In this document: positions 1 to 6,399 of the stretch, in pieces
Position numbering within the stretch: position 1 is the stretch's first letter
Layout: the number at the start of each line of letters is the position of its first letter
DNA from: Helicobacter sp.
GTDB lineage: Bacteria; Campylobacterota; Campylobacteria; Campylobacterales; Helicobacteraceae
Length of the DNA: 6,512 nt
Direction of reading: 5' to 3'
Assembly: GCF_014799995.1 (NCBI RefSeq)
Contig: NZ_JAAVGY010000015.1
Location: forward strand, 1-6,512
Made by a program: the position numbers and the translations under genes
Notes under the pieces: generated by a model
The model's input: the letters and a program-made list of their open reading frames with translations, nothing else
The model's database searches: none
What the model was told of the DNA's origin: nothing

Positions 1-1071
1 AAGATACCTTTGGGCTTCTGTTTTGTTTTCTGCTTTGCGATAATAATCCCCAAGCAAAACAGACGCCAAAGACGCAACCTCTAAATCCGTCGTCTCATTC
101 AAAGTGGATTCATACATATTCAAAACGACTTTGCGGTCTCCCCTTGTATAGAGATTTTCTCCATAATCAAGTCTAGCCAAAAGCTCATATTTATCGCCTT
201 TGTGTTCGGTAAAAAGCCTATCATAATAATACTTTGCTTCCTCAAAAAAGTTCATTTTCGCATAAGTTTTTGCCAAAATAAACAAAGTTTGGGGCACATG
301 GACATCTGTTGGATAAGCTTCTAACCAAGCCTTAGCTAGCATCATCGTATCTTCATAGTTTTCTTCTTTGCCCAAACCATCTAATGCGACAATTTTAAAA
401 TACAGCACATCGCGTTTAAAGATTGTATCAGGATAAAGCCCTAGCATTTCCTCTATCGCAGTCAAAGCCTCTGTATAGGATTCATTAGAGATTAAAGATT
501 GTATGCGCAAAAAATAATCTTTATCCGCTCCCACTTCATTATTCATTGGACGCATTTGCACATCTAAAGCCCCCACTCTTGGCAATTCTTCTTCAAAGAC
601 AATGGGGAAATTTAGCCCATTGCTAGGCTGGTCATTCAAAAACGGAATTTTATTTTCATAGCCCAAAATTTGCCAACGTTTGGAAACTTCATTATGCTCT
701 TGTGGGATAGATTTGCCTGAAATTAGGCTAAATTCGGCATTATAAAGCTTAATTTTTTTGCCACTTTTGGGTTTAATTTTTAAAAAGAATCCCTCCGTGT
801 CGTCCTTAAAACTTTCTGGAGAAATAGAAAAAAACAATGTCTCGCTTCGTTGAAAACGCGACAATAGAGGCGAATTAAATTTGCAAATAATCTCATTCAC
901 TTCTGACGCTCTATTGTAGGATTCCACACAGGCAAAGGGCACATTATCAAGCAAATTCAAAACAGCAAAATTTCTGTTTTCTTCTCTGCCGCTATTGATA
1001 TAAAATTCCAATCCAAAAAGAGAATTTGTTATAAACAATAATAAAAATGCCCAACGATTCTTATTTCTCAT
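1..1071 (-). CDS. pflA: PflA-like flagellar motor protein, N-terminal part (gene runs off the left edge)
   Basis: An open frame of 357 codons runs without a stop from an ATG at 1071 to the window edge. Residues 1-20 form a signal peptide (basic MRNKNR, hydrophobic WAFLLLFITN, likely cut after SLFG). About residues 21-165 look beta-rich and contain two cysteines (48 and 63) that could form a periplasmic disulfide. From about residue 185 on there are TPR-like helical hairpins, for example 185-215 (NESYTEALTAIEEML), 220-255, 260-290 (AKMNFFEEAKYYYDRL) and 297-357. This order (signal peptide, beta domain, linker, TPR-like superhelix) and the wording LEFYINSGRE, WQILGYENKIPFLN fit PflA of Helicobacter and Campylobacter, a periplasmic protein of about 790-800 residues that works with PflB in the disk scaffold holding the stator units; mutants have paralysed flagella. 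Just under half of the expected length is present. The ribosome site is weak (GGA, five bases before ATG). The identity comes from remembered family features, not from a search; another TPR protein is possible. Confidence 0.72.
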   Translation of the reverse strand, partial: MRNKNRWAFLLLFITNSLFGLEFYINSGREENRNFAVLNLLDNVPFACVESYNRASEVNEIICKFNSPLLSRFQRSETLFFSISPESFKDDTEGFFLKIKPKSGKKIKLYNAEFSLISGKSIPQEHNEVSKRWQILGYENKIPFLNDQPSNGLNFPIVFEEELPRVGALDVQMRPMNNEVGADKDYFLRIQSLISNESYTEALTAIEEMLGLYPDTIFKRDVLYFKIVALDGLGKEENYEDTMMLAKAWLEAYPTDVHVPQTLFILAKTYAKMNFFEEAKYYYDRLFTEHKGDKYELLARLDYGENLYTRGDRKVVLNMYESTLNETTDLEVASLASVLLGDYYRKAENKTEAQRYL

Positions 1072-1095
1072 ATGATTCCAAATTTCAAATACCAA

Positions 1096-1101
1096 ATTAT
1101 A
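1096..1101 (-). promoter_or_regulatory. Candidate -10 box for the pflA-like gene
   Basis: TATAAT, a perfect -10 hexamer, lies 24 bases before the ATG at 1071, which would give a leader of roughly 17 bases. No clear -35 is seen; AT-rich tracts lie upstream, as is usual for sigma-70 promoters of Helicobacter and Campylobacter. No sigma-54 (TGGCAC-N5-TTGC) or sigma-28 pattern is visible here. Since no terminator is seen after the phosphoesterase, pflA may also be read through from upstream. Confidence 0.45.
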
Positions 1102-1137
1102 CTTTCTTTTCTTTGAAAATTACTTTTAGCTTTTGAT

Positions 1138-2286
1138 TTAACCTGCAACAAATTCAAAATATGTAATCTCCGCACGCGCTAAAATCCGCATTGGCGGCCC
1201 CCAAAATCCCGTGCCCCGATTGACATAAATCTGCGTTGTGGGGCTATGCTGATACAAGCCTGCCAAATAGGGTTGCTCTAACTTCACAAGGAATCGGAAA
1301 GGAAAAATTTGTCCGCCGTGCGTGTGTCCGCTTAAAATCAAATCCACCTTATGCGCTGCTTGCACTTCAAGGGCAAATTTTGGTTGGTGTGCCAACAAAA
1401 TAAGGGGTTGCGATTCTATTCTATCTTTTAAAGCCTGCTCCAAATCTGGCTCTAAAACCCCAATTCTACGCCCAAACAAATCATACACACCCGCTAAATT
1501 CAACACGACTTCATTATTTCTCATTAGTGGCACACATTCGTTTTCTAACACGCGGATTCCAACAGACTTTAAATTCTCAAGCAAAGGCTGAATATCGTGG
1601 AAATATTCGTGATTGCCTGTTACAAAATACACTCCCAAAGGGGCATTAAGACGCGCAAGCTCTGCCATTGCCTTTGGCACTCTAGCAACTTCTGTGTCAA
1701 TAATATCGCCCGTTAGCACGATGAAATCAGGTTTTAGCGCATTGACTTGTTGGACAATCTCTCTTACGACATTTTCCTCAATCAACCCCCCGATATGTAA
1801 ATCACTGATTTGCACTGCATTCAGAGGAGTTTTAAGATTCTTAAGCGGAATCTTGACTCTTTCTAGCTTAGGGGCTAATCTCCCCTCAATTAATCCAGCC
1901 CCCAAATATCCTAAAGCAAAGATTCCACTTGTAAGATTCAAGGCGTTTTGAAAGAATCCCCTACGTTTTTCAGAAAACTTCGGAAACAACCAAACCACAA
2001 GACACAACATTAATGTAAGGAATTGATAGAGCAAGGTTACAACAAAGAGCACGAATCCTACACCAATGGATAAAGAAACCAAAAAGTATAAACTCTGTGG
2101 AAAATCCACGAAATAACGCGCCGCAAAATAGGACATTACGCCCAAGAAATTGAAAATCAAAAAACACTTCAAAACTAAAAGAGGAATTTTTAATTTAATG
2201 ATTCGTTTGATAAACAAAAAATAAATACTTAAATGAAAAATCAAAAATACAATGAGTGCTAAGAGAGGAAAAATATTTTTTATCAT
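1138..2286 (-). CDS. Membrane-anchored calcineurin-like metallophosphoesterase (YkuE/YaeI type)
   Basis: The protein has 382 residues from the ATG at 2286. About four membrane helices fill the N-terminal third (roughly 6-27, 34-56, 64-84, 85-102), and a fifth weaker hydrophobic stretch lies at 112-133. The catalytic domain starts near residue 155 and shows the full two-metal set: QISDLHIGG (D162, H164), LTGDIID (D194), GNHE (N225, H226), H300 in LLAHQPKF, and SGHTHGGQ (H321, H323). All metal ligands are present, so it should be an active phosphoesterase, probably at the membrane surface. Families of this type include YkuE and YaeI, and membrane relatives act on lipid-linked substrates such as UDP-diacylglucosamine, but the substrate cannot be read from this sequence. 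An alternative TTG start at 2289 is only two bases from the Shine-Dalgarno site and is disfavoured. The gene sits between the PilJ-domain gene (65-base gap) and the pflA-like gene (66-base gap) on the same strand, possibly as an operon. Confidence 0.9.
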   Translation of the reverse strand: MIKNIFPLLALIVFLIFHLSIYFLFIKRIIKLKIPLLVLKCFLIFNFLGVMSYFAARYFVDFPQSLYFLVSLSIGVGFVLFVVTLLYQFLTLMLCLVVWLFPKFSEKRRGFFQNALNLTSGIFALGYLGAGLIEGRLAPKLERVKIPLKNLKTPLNAVQISDLHIGGLIEENVVREIVQQVNALKPDFIVLTGDIIDTEVARVPKAMAELARLNAPLGVYFVTGNHEYFHDIQPLLENLKSVGIRVLENECVPLMRNNEVVLNLAGVYDLFGRRIGVLEPDLEQALKDRIESQPLILLAHQPKFALEVQAAHKVDLILSGHTHGGQIFPFRFLVKLEQPYLAGLYQHSPTTQIYVNRGTGFWGPPMRILARAEITYFEFVAG

Positions 2287-2291
2287 CAAAT

Positions 2292-2297
2292 CTCCTT
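2292..2297 (-). promoter_or_regulatory. Shine-Dalgarno site that fixes the phosphoesterase start
   Basis: AAGGAG lies five bases before the ATG at 2286 and only two bases before the in-frame TTG at 2289. The spacing favours the ATG, which removes one residue from the longest open frame. Confidence 0.8.
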
Positions 2298-2341
2298 ATT
2301 TAACTTTCTAAATCTTTTTTGCCTTTTAATCTAAATTTATT

Positions 2342-2350
2342 TTTATATCA
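2342..2350 (-). promoter_or_regulatory. Possible extended -10 promoter for the phosphoesterase
   Basis: TGATATAAA fits the extended -10 form TGnTATAAT with one mismatch. It starts one base after the stop codon of the PilJ-domain gene and would give a leader of about 50 bases. No -35 is evident, and such AT-rich matches arise easily by chance in this background, so read-through from the PilJ-domain gene is an equally good explanation. No terminator is seen between the two genes. Confidence 0.3.
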
Positions 2351-2351
2351 A

Positions 2352-3005
2352 TTAGGAATTTACTCTGCGCATCAAAGAGAATAAAACCAACAAAACTTGC
2401 AAGCCACAAATTAAAAACGCGCTATACAAAAGGATTTGTGAGTAAAATTGCGATTCTTTGATGATATTTTGCGCATAAAATTGCTGGCTAAGCGTTGCGA
2501 GCTCTAAACTCGCAAGCAAACCATTATCTTCCTCTAATTGCTGCAAAAGTTCTTGATTAATGCGTAAAATATCCTGTGTGGATTGCAAAAAAAATATTTT
2601 ATTGGCGTTATTTAGAAATTCTTCCATTTTAAAACTCAAATTCCCCCCACCAAAATAAATTTCATCTAAAGTAGAGTGATTCTTATCACTCACAATAGTA
2701 GAAATTACGAAATTTTGCAAAATCAAATGAATAGAATTGAGTTGGGTAATGCAACTGCGAAGCTCTGTGAGGCTTTCGGGATTATTGCGACTCAAAATAC
2801 GATTGGTAACAACAATTTGAGACAAAAATACAATTCTCTGAGCTAATAAACGTTGCTTGCCGCTGATATTGACATAATAAAGCAATGTGTCTTGCTTCTT
2901 TAATTCTTGCTGATTGTTCTGCACATAAAACACAATCCCAATGCCTAAAATTAGGCATAGCAACAATTCTAAAATAATGATTTTTTTATCTTTAAAAAGA
3001 AGCAA
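2352..3005 (-). CDS. Two-helix membrane protein with a PilJ-type sensor domain and no output domain
   Basis: The protein has 217 residues. A membrane helix lies at about 9-28 after a short basic start (FKDKK), then comes a helical region of about 160 residues on the far side of the membrane, then a second helix at about 190-211 and a short cytoplasmic tail, LMRRVNS. Just after the first helix it reads YYVNISGKQRLLAQRIVFLSQ (about 43-63; key residues N46, G49, Q51, R52, Q56, R57). This is the hallmark of the periplasmic domain of type IV pili methyl-accepting chemotaxis transducers (PilJ/NarX-like ligand domain). Such domains normally feed a HAMP, kinase or methyl-accepting domain; here the frame stops right after the second helix. 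The start must be TTG at 3005: an in-frame stop lies at 3021-3023, no ATG occurs in the first 120 codons, and AAAGG sits seven bases upstream. Function unknown; a sensory or scaffolding role at the inner membrane is inference. Confidence 0.82.
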   Translation of the reverse strand: MLLFKDKKIIILELLLCLILGIGIVFYVQNNQQELKKQDTLLYYVNISGKQRLLAQRIVFLSQIVVTNRILSRNNPESLTELRSCITQLNSIHLILQNFVISTIVSDKNHSTLDEIYFGGGNLSFKMEEFLNNANKIFFLQSTQDILRINQELLQQLEEDNGLLASLELATLSQQFYAQNIIKESQFYSQILLYSAFLICGLQVLLVLFSLMRRVNS

Positions 3006-3012
3006 ACTTTTA

Positions 3013-3017
3013 CCTTT
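3013..3017 (-). promoter_or_regulatory. Shine-Dalgarno site supporting the TTG start at 3005
   Basis: AAAGG lies seven bases before TTG. Together with the in-frame TAA at 3021-3023 it leaves TTG as the only sensible start, so translation of the PilJ-domain protein may be weak. Confidence 0.6.
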
Positions 3018-3030
3018 AAATTATTTGCGT

Positions 3031-3039
3031 ATTGTATCA
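3031..3039 (-). promoter_or_regulatory. Extended -10 promoter of the PilJ-domain gene
   Basis: TGATACAAT matches TGnTATAAT with one change. Transcription would begin near 3024, giving a leader of about 20 bases before the TTG at 3005. It points away from the lipoprotein promoter at 3067-3075, and their upstream regions overlap. Confidence 0.5.
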
Positions 3040-3042
3040 ATC

Positions 3043-3059
3043 TTGCGAAAAATTAGCAA
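3043..3059. promoter_or_regulatory. Dyad-like motif between the divergent promoters, possible operator
   Basis: TTGCGAAAAATTAGCAA has TTGC and GCAA as inverted ends around an A/T centre. It lies between the two back-to-back -10 boxes, where a bound regulator could affect both genes. A related 17-base sequence, 13 of 17 bases identical, overlaps the start region of the alaS transcript at 6382-6398. The regulator is unknown; a role as a binding site is inference. Confidence 0.35.
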
Positions 3060-3066
3060 TAAAATG

Positions 3067-3075
3067 TGTTAAAAT
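3067..3075 (+). promoter_or_regulatory. Extended -10 promoter of the lipoprotein gene
   Basis: TGTTAAAAT fits TGnTATAAT with one mismatch. Transcription would begin near 3082, giving a leader of about 18 bases before the ATG at 3101. There is no convincing -35 at the usual distance. Confidence 0.5.
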
Positions 3076-3100
3076 TAGCTTTTTAATTCAAGGAGTGTTT

Positions 3101-3724
3101 ATGGAATCTTCTCAAGCGTTAAATTTAGGAATATTCATAAAAAAAAGTTGTTTTTTTGCTTTTAGTGCATTACTTCTAAGCGCGTGTGCGCAAAAATTCA
3201 ACGATTTGCCTAATACCCGCGTCTTAAAAACTTGTCAAAATCCCATTGCAACTTATCATTTAATTGGTTTGAGAAATGGAGATTATAATGATTTGACAAT
3301 TCCAAATACACAAATACGAGAAATGGTGGAAAATTCGCTTGCACAAAGTGGTTGCTTTAATCGAGTTGCACAAATTACAGCCGATGAAGTCGCAAAAAAC
3401 AGACATTATCAACTAGAAGTTGTATCTGGTAATATCAATACTCAAGAAAAGCAAGGGGATTTATTCCATACACAAACAAGTGATGAAGCAATTTTTGAAG
3501 TGCAACTAAGCTTTAGTAGAGCCAATGAAGTGAGGACTTTTCGTGGAAAATCAAGTATTCAAAACCGAAATAGCCAATATTTCATCTTTGGCGACAAAGC
3601 TAAACTAAATCCCAATCAAATTCAAATCACACTCCAAAATGCCATTAATGCGGCTATCAATGAAGCAACACTTCATTTAATTCAAGTTCAAAATACTGAT
3701 TTCATCAATTATTCTAACTACTAG
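3101..3724 (+). CDS. Putative lipoprotein, family not recognised
   Basis: The protein has 207 residues from the ATG at 3101, which has an excellent AAGGAG five bases upstream (3090-3095); the in-frame TTG at 3032 has no such site and would put 23 extra residues before the signal peptide. Residues 1-28 form a lipoprotein signal: basic IKK, hydrophobic CFFAFSALL, lipobox LSAC with the lipidated Cys29. Position +2 is Ala, so there is no Asp inner-membrane retention signal, which suggests an outer-membrane location by the E. coli rule. The mature part of about 179 residues looks mixed alpha/beta: a helix at 70-82 (QIREMVENSLAQSG), strands at 102-109 and 130-139, and a C-terminal helix at about 173-195 (LQNAINAAINEATLHL). 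Cys45 and Cys85 could form a disulfide. The helix followed by SGCFNRV recalls envelope lipoproteins with a TolB-N/CsgG-like fold, but I cannot name the family. It is divergent from the PilJ-domain gene and convergent with alaS. Confidence 0.85.
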   Translation: MESSQALNLGIFIKKSCFFAFSALLLSACAQKFNDLPNTRVLKTCQNPIATYHLIGLRNGDYNDLTIPNTQIREMVENSLAQSGCFNRVAQITADEVAKNRHYQLEVVSGNINTQEKQGDLFHTQTSDEAIFEVQLSFSRANEVRTFRGKSSIQNRNSQYFIFGDKAKLNPNQIQITLQNAINAAINEATLHLIQVQNTDFINYSNY

Positions 3725-3725
3725 C

Positions 3726-3752
3726 CTTAAGCCCCTTAGGGCTTTAGTTTGT
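3726..3752 (+). terminator. Small hairpin between the lipoprotein gene and alaS, likely terminator
   Basis: AAGCCC (3729-3734) pairs with GGGCTT (3739-3744) around a CTTA loop, and two more pairs can form beyond one T-T mismatch. On the plus strand it is followed by the T-rich TAGTTTGTTTC, so it fits best as the terminator of the lipoprotein transcript, two bases after its stop. On the minus strand no T run follows, so its use for alaS is less certain. Confidence 0.55.
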
Positions 3753-3784
3753 TTCAAGATTTTTCAAGATTTTTCAAGATTTTT
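3751..3784. repeat. 10-base tandem repeat, three copies, across the end of alaS
   Basis: The unit TTTTCAAGAT occurs at 3761-3770 and 3771-3780 exactly, and at 3751-3760 with one mismatch (first base G); four more bases continue the pattern. On the minus strand the units ATCTTGAAAA are read in three successive frames as ILK, NLE and KS, and the third reading supplies the TGA stop of alaS. Confidence 0.85.
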
Positions 3785-6363
3785 TGGGCGATTTCTTTGG
3801 CACTTTGTAAAGCTTGTGGAATCTTGGACTTGTCTTTGCCTCCGGCTGTCGCGAAATCATTGCGTCCTCCGCCATTACCTCCAAGAATTTGAGCAATTTC
3901 TTTGACCCAAGAACCTGCTTTCAAATCCACACCTTTGACGCCCGCTGTGATTCCTATTTTGCCGCTTTGATTGTCTGTTGTAAGCAACAAAATAGCGACT
4001 TTTTCATTTTCGTTTTTAGCATTATCCACAAGTGCTTTTGCCTCACTTGCTTCAGTCTCTTTTAATTCCGCCACAATGAGTTTTGCCCCATTAATGATTT
4101 CGGATTCTATCCCTTTTAGATTGTTTGAGGATTTGCTCGCTTTATTCTTAAGCTCACGCACTTGCTCTTTTAGTTTCTCAATCCCTTGTATTAGATTTTG
4201 GGCTTTTAAGCTCTCCTTTGCATTTTCTACATTGATTAAAGCATTTTTGCCCCATTGGTATGCTGCATTCCCACAAACTGCTTCGATTCTGCGCACACCA
4301 CTACTCACACTAGATTCTTTGGTGATATAAAAACTTCCAATAAAAGCAGTATTTGGCACGTGGATTCCACCGCATAATTCAATAGAATCTCCAAAGCCAA
4401 TCACGCGCACTTCACTTCCATATTTTTCCCCAAAAAGCGCAATCGCACCCTTTGCCTTTGCACTTTGTATGTCCATTTGTTCGCAAACTTGTGCGTGTGC
4501 TTGGAGAATTTGCGCATTGACATTTGCTTCAATCTTTTCTATTTCCTCACGCGTGAGTGCATTGGGGTGGCTAAAGTCAAAGCGCAAACGATTCGCCTCT
4601 ACAAGGCTTCCTGCTTGTGCAATATGTCCGCCCAAAATCTCCCGCAAGGCTTTGTGTAATAAATGTGTCGCGCTATGGTGTTTGGCAATCTCTAAACGCG
4701 CAGAATCTACCACTGCCAATATGCCCTCTTTTAACCTCAAATCTTGAATCGCTTTGACTTGGCTAATGTTTAAGCCAAAATATTTTTTGGTATCTAGCAC
4801 TTCTGCAATCTTGTCCTTATTGTGCATTAACACACCCTTATCGCCCACAGGACCACCAGATTCTGGATAAAAAGGAGTTTTATCTAGCATCACGAATCCT
4901 ACTTCTCCCTTCTTAATCGTTTCTACGCGTTGCAAATTGGAATCCAAAAACGCGAGGATTCTGCCTTGCGATTCCATTCTTTCATAGCCGACAAACGCAT
5001 TGATTCCAAATTCACTTAATAAAAGCTTGAAATCGCCCTCTTTTGCACTATCACCGCTACCTTTCCAATTCGCCTTTGCTTGTTCTTTCTGCGCTCTCAT
5101 ACAAGTTTCAAAACTATCCATATCCACGCCAAAGCCATTTTCGCGCAACATATCTTGCGTCAAATCAAGAGGGAATCCATAAGTATCATACAATCTAAAC
5201 GCCACTTCACCGCTGAAGAGTTGGTTGGGTTTCTCCTCTTTTAATTTTGCCAATTCTTTATTAAAGAGATTCATTCCATTTTCAATTGTTTCAAAGAATC
5301 GCAATTCCTCCGCTTTGCATTGCGTCATAATTGCCTGCTGCTTCTCTAGCAAATAACGATAATGCGCGCCCATATTTTCACATACACACCCCACCACTTG
5401 ATAGACGAAAGGAGTGCGTAGCCCTAGCAAATATCCGTGACGAATCGCTCTCCGCAAGATTCTACGCAAGACATATCCTCTCCCCTCTTTGTCAAAATTT
5501 ACTCCTTGTGCGAGCAAAAATGCTACACTTCTAGCGTGGTCCGCGATGACGCGAAAACTCGCACCACTTTCATAAAAGTAAGTTTGCTTTGTGATTTCCT
5601 CTACTTTGGCAATGAGTGGCATAAAAAGCGAAGAATCAAAATTGCTATGCTTGCCCTCCAACAATGCCACTACGCGCTCTAGCCCCATACCGGTATCAAT
5701 GCTAGGTTTGGGTAAAGGCTTGAGATTCCCCTCTTTATCGCGTTCAAATTGCATAAAAACAAGATTCCAAATCTCTAGGAATCTGTCCCCATCTCCACCG
5801 AAATAATCCTCTGGTCCATTAAAAATTTCCGCCCCTTGATCTACAAAAATCTCACTACAAGGTCCGCAAGGTCCTACATCGCCCATTTGCCAAAAGTTAT
5901 CCTTATCCCCCATTCTCTTAATGCGTGTAGGTTCAATGTGAGCACTCCATAACTCAAATGCCTCATCATCGCTTTCGTGGATTGTTACATACAAAACACT
6001 TTTGTCAAATCCTAACACCTCGGTAACAAATTCCCAAGCATACGCAATTGCTTCTTTTTTGAAATACGCACCAAAGCTAAAATTCCCAAGCATTTCAAAA
6101 AGCGTGTGGTGGCGCGCGGTATAGCCAACATTTTCTAAGTCATTATGCTTGCCACCCGCACGAATGCAAGTTTGCGCACTCGTTGCGATATTGGGAGAGG
6201 GAATCGGAACTTTGCCTGTAAAAATGTCTTTAAACTGCACCATTCCTGCATTGGTGAATAATAAAGTAGGATCATCAGGCACTAAGGGCATAGAATCATA
6301 GACTTTATGCCCTTTGCTTGCAAAATATTCTAAAAATAAAGCTCTCACATCTTTTACTTTCAT
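3754..6363 (-). CDS. alaS: Alanine--tRNA ligase
   Basis: AlaS is a cytoplasmic enzyme that charges tRNA-Ala with alanine using ATP and removes wrongly attached Ser or Gly. The 869 residues match the usual length (about 850-880). The class II catalytic core fills about 1-240: LLFTNAGMVQFKD (35-46), RAGGKHNDLENVG (68-80), HHTLFEMLGNFSFG (85-98) and the motif 3 segment DTGMGLERV (223-231). The tRNA-recognition region follows (about 240-450). The editing domain carries the zinc set H563, H567 (HSATH) and C664, H668 (CGGIH). A coiled segment lies at about 713-775, then the C-terminal DHHA1-type domain with the glycine-rich GGNGGGRNDFATAGG (828-842). In the editing domain ESGGPVGD (501-508) has Pro where E. 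coli has Gln (SGGQ). The ATG at 6363 has AAGGG six bases upstream. The gene appears to be transcribed alone, convergent with the lipoprotein gene; the last eight codons lie in a tandem repeat. Confidence 0.98.
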   Translation of the reverse strand: MKVKDVRALFLEYFASKGHKVYDSMPLVPDDPTLLFTNAGMVQFKDIFTGKVPIPSPNIATSAQTCIRAGGKHNDLENVGYTARHHTLFEMLGNFSFGAYFKKEAIAYAWEFVTEVLGFDKSVLYVTIHESDDEAFELWSAHIEPTRIKRMGDKDNFWQMGDVGPCGPCSEIFVDQGAEIFNGPEDYFGGDGDRFLEIWNLVFMQFERDKEGNLKPLPKPSIDTGMGLERVVALLEGKHSNFDSSLFMPLIAKVEEITKQTYFYESGASFRVIADHARSVAFLLAQGVNFDKEGRGYVLRRILRRAIRHGYLLGLRTPFVYQVVGCVCENMGAHYRYLLEKQQAIMTQCKAEELRFFETIENGMNLFNKELAKLKEEKPNQLFSGEVAFRLYDTYGFPLDLTQDMLRENGFGVDMDSFETCMRAQKEQAKANWKGSGDSAKEGDFKLLLSEFGINAFVGYERMESQGRILAFLDSNLQRVETIKKGEVGFVMLDKTPFYPESGGPVGDKGVLMHNKDKIAEVLDTKKYFGLNISQVKAIQDLRLKEGILAVVDSARLEIAKHHSATHLLHKALREILGGHIAQAGSLVEANRLRFDFSHPNALTREEIEKIEANVNAQILQAHAQVCEQMDIQSAKAKGAIALFGEKYGSEVRVIGFGDSIELCGGIHVPNTAFIGSFYITKESSVSSGVRRIEAVCGNAAYQWGKNALINVENAKESLKAQNLIQGIEKLKEQVRELKNKASKSSNNLKGIESEIINGAKLIVAELKETEASEAKALVDNAKNENEKVAILLLTTDNQSGKIGITAGVKGVDLKAGSWVKEIAQILGGNGGGRNDFATAGGKDKSKIPQALQSAKEIAQKILKNLEKS

Positions 6364-6381
6364 TTTTAACCCTTAAAAGTT

Positions 6382-6398
6382 TTGCGAAATTTTCGCAC
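6382..6398. promoter_or_regulatory. Palindrome at the alaS transcription start, possible operator
   Basis: TGCGAAA (6383-6389) and TTTCGCA (6391-6397) are perfect inverted repeats around a single T. The element lies directly downstream of the alaS -10 box and would overlap the transcription start, a classical position for a repressor site. It could also form a small 5-pair hairpin in the leader RNA. It resembles the motif at 3043-3059. There is no room for a T-box or other riboswitch in a leader of about 30 bases. Confidence 0.4.
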
Positions 6399-6399
6399 C

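Noticed and set aside
1322..1951. Plus-strand open frames opposite the phosphoesterase gene
   Set aside because: They mirror a gene with complete catalytic motifs, lack ribosome sites and resemble no known protein.
1970..2167. 65-codon minus-strand frame overlapping the phosphoesterase membrane region
   Set aside because: Out-of-frame shadow of the coding sequence for membrane helices; no ribosome site noticed.
2287..2289. TTG start for the phosphoesterase
   Set aside because: It is only two bases from the AAGGAG, while the next codon, ATG, has five-base spacing.
2352..2360. Recent frameshift removing an output domain from the PilJ-domain protein
   Set aside because: The bases after the stop (2287-2351) show no HAMP or signalling-domain coding in any frame before the next intact gene starts.
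3032..3100. Longer N-terminus for the lipoprotein starting at the TTG at 3032
   Set aside because: It would place 23 residues ahead of a normal lipoprotein signal, has no ribosome site, and overlaps the minus-strand -10 box; the ATG at 3101 has AAGGAG at ideal spacing.
3814..5806. Several plus-strand open frames of 60-119 codons opposite alaS
   Set aside because: They are antisense to a highly conserved gene and show Ser/Cys-rich, low-order composition typical of shadow frames.
6364..6399. Amino-acid-responsive leader (T-box or attenuator) before alaS
   Set aside because: The leader is about 30 bases with only a tiny hairpin and no room for a T-box, leader peptide or terminator.
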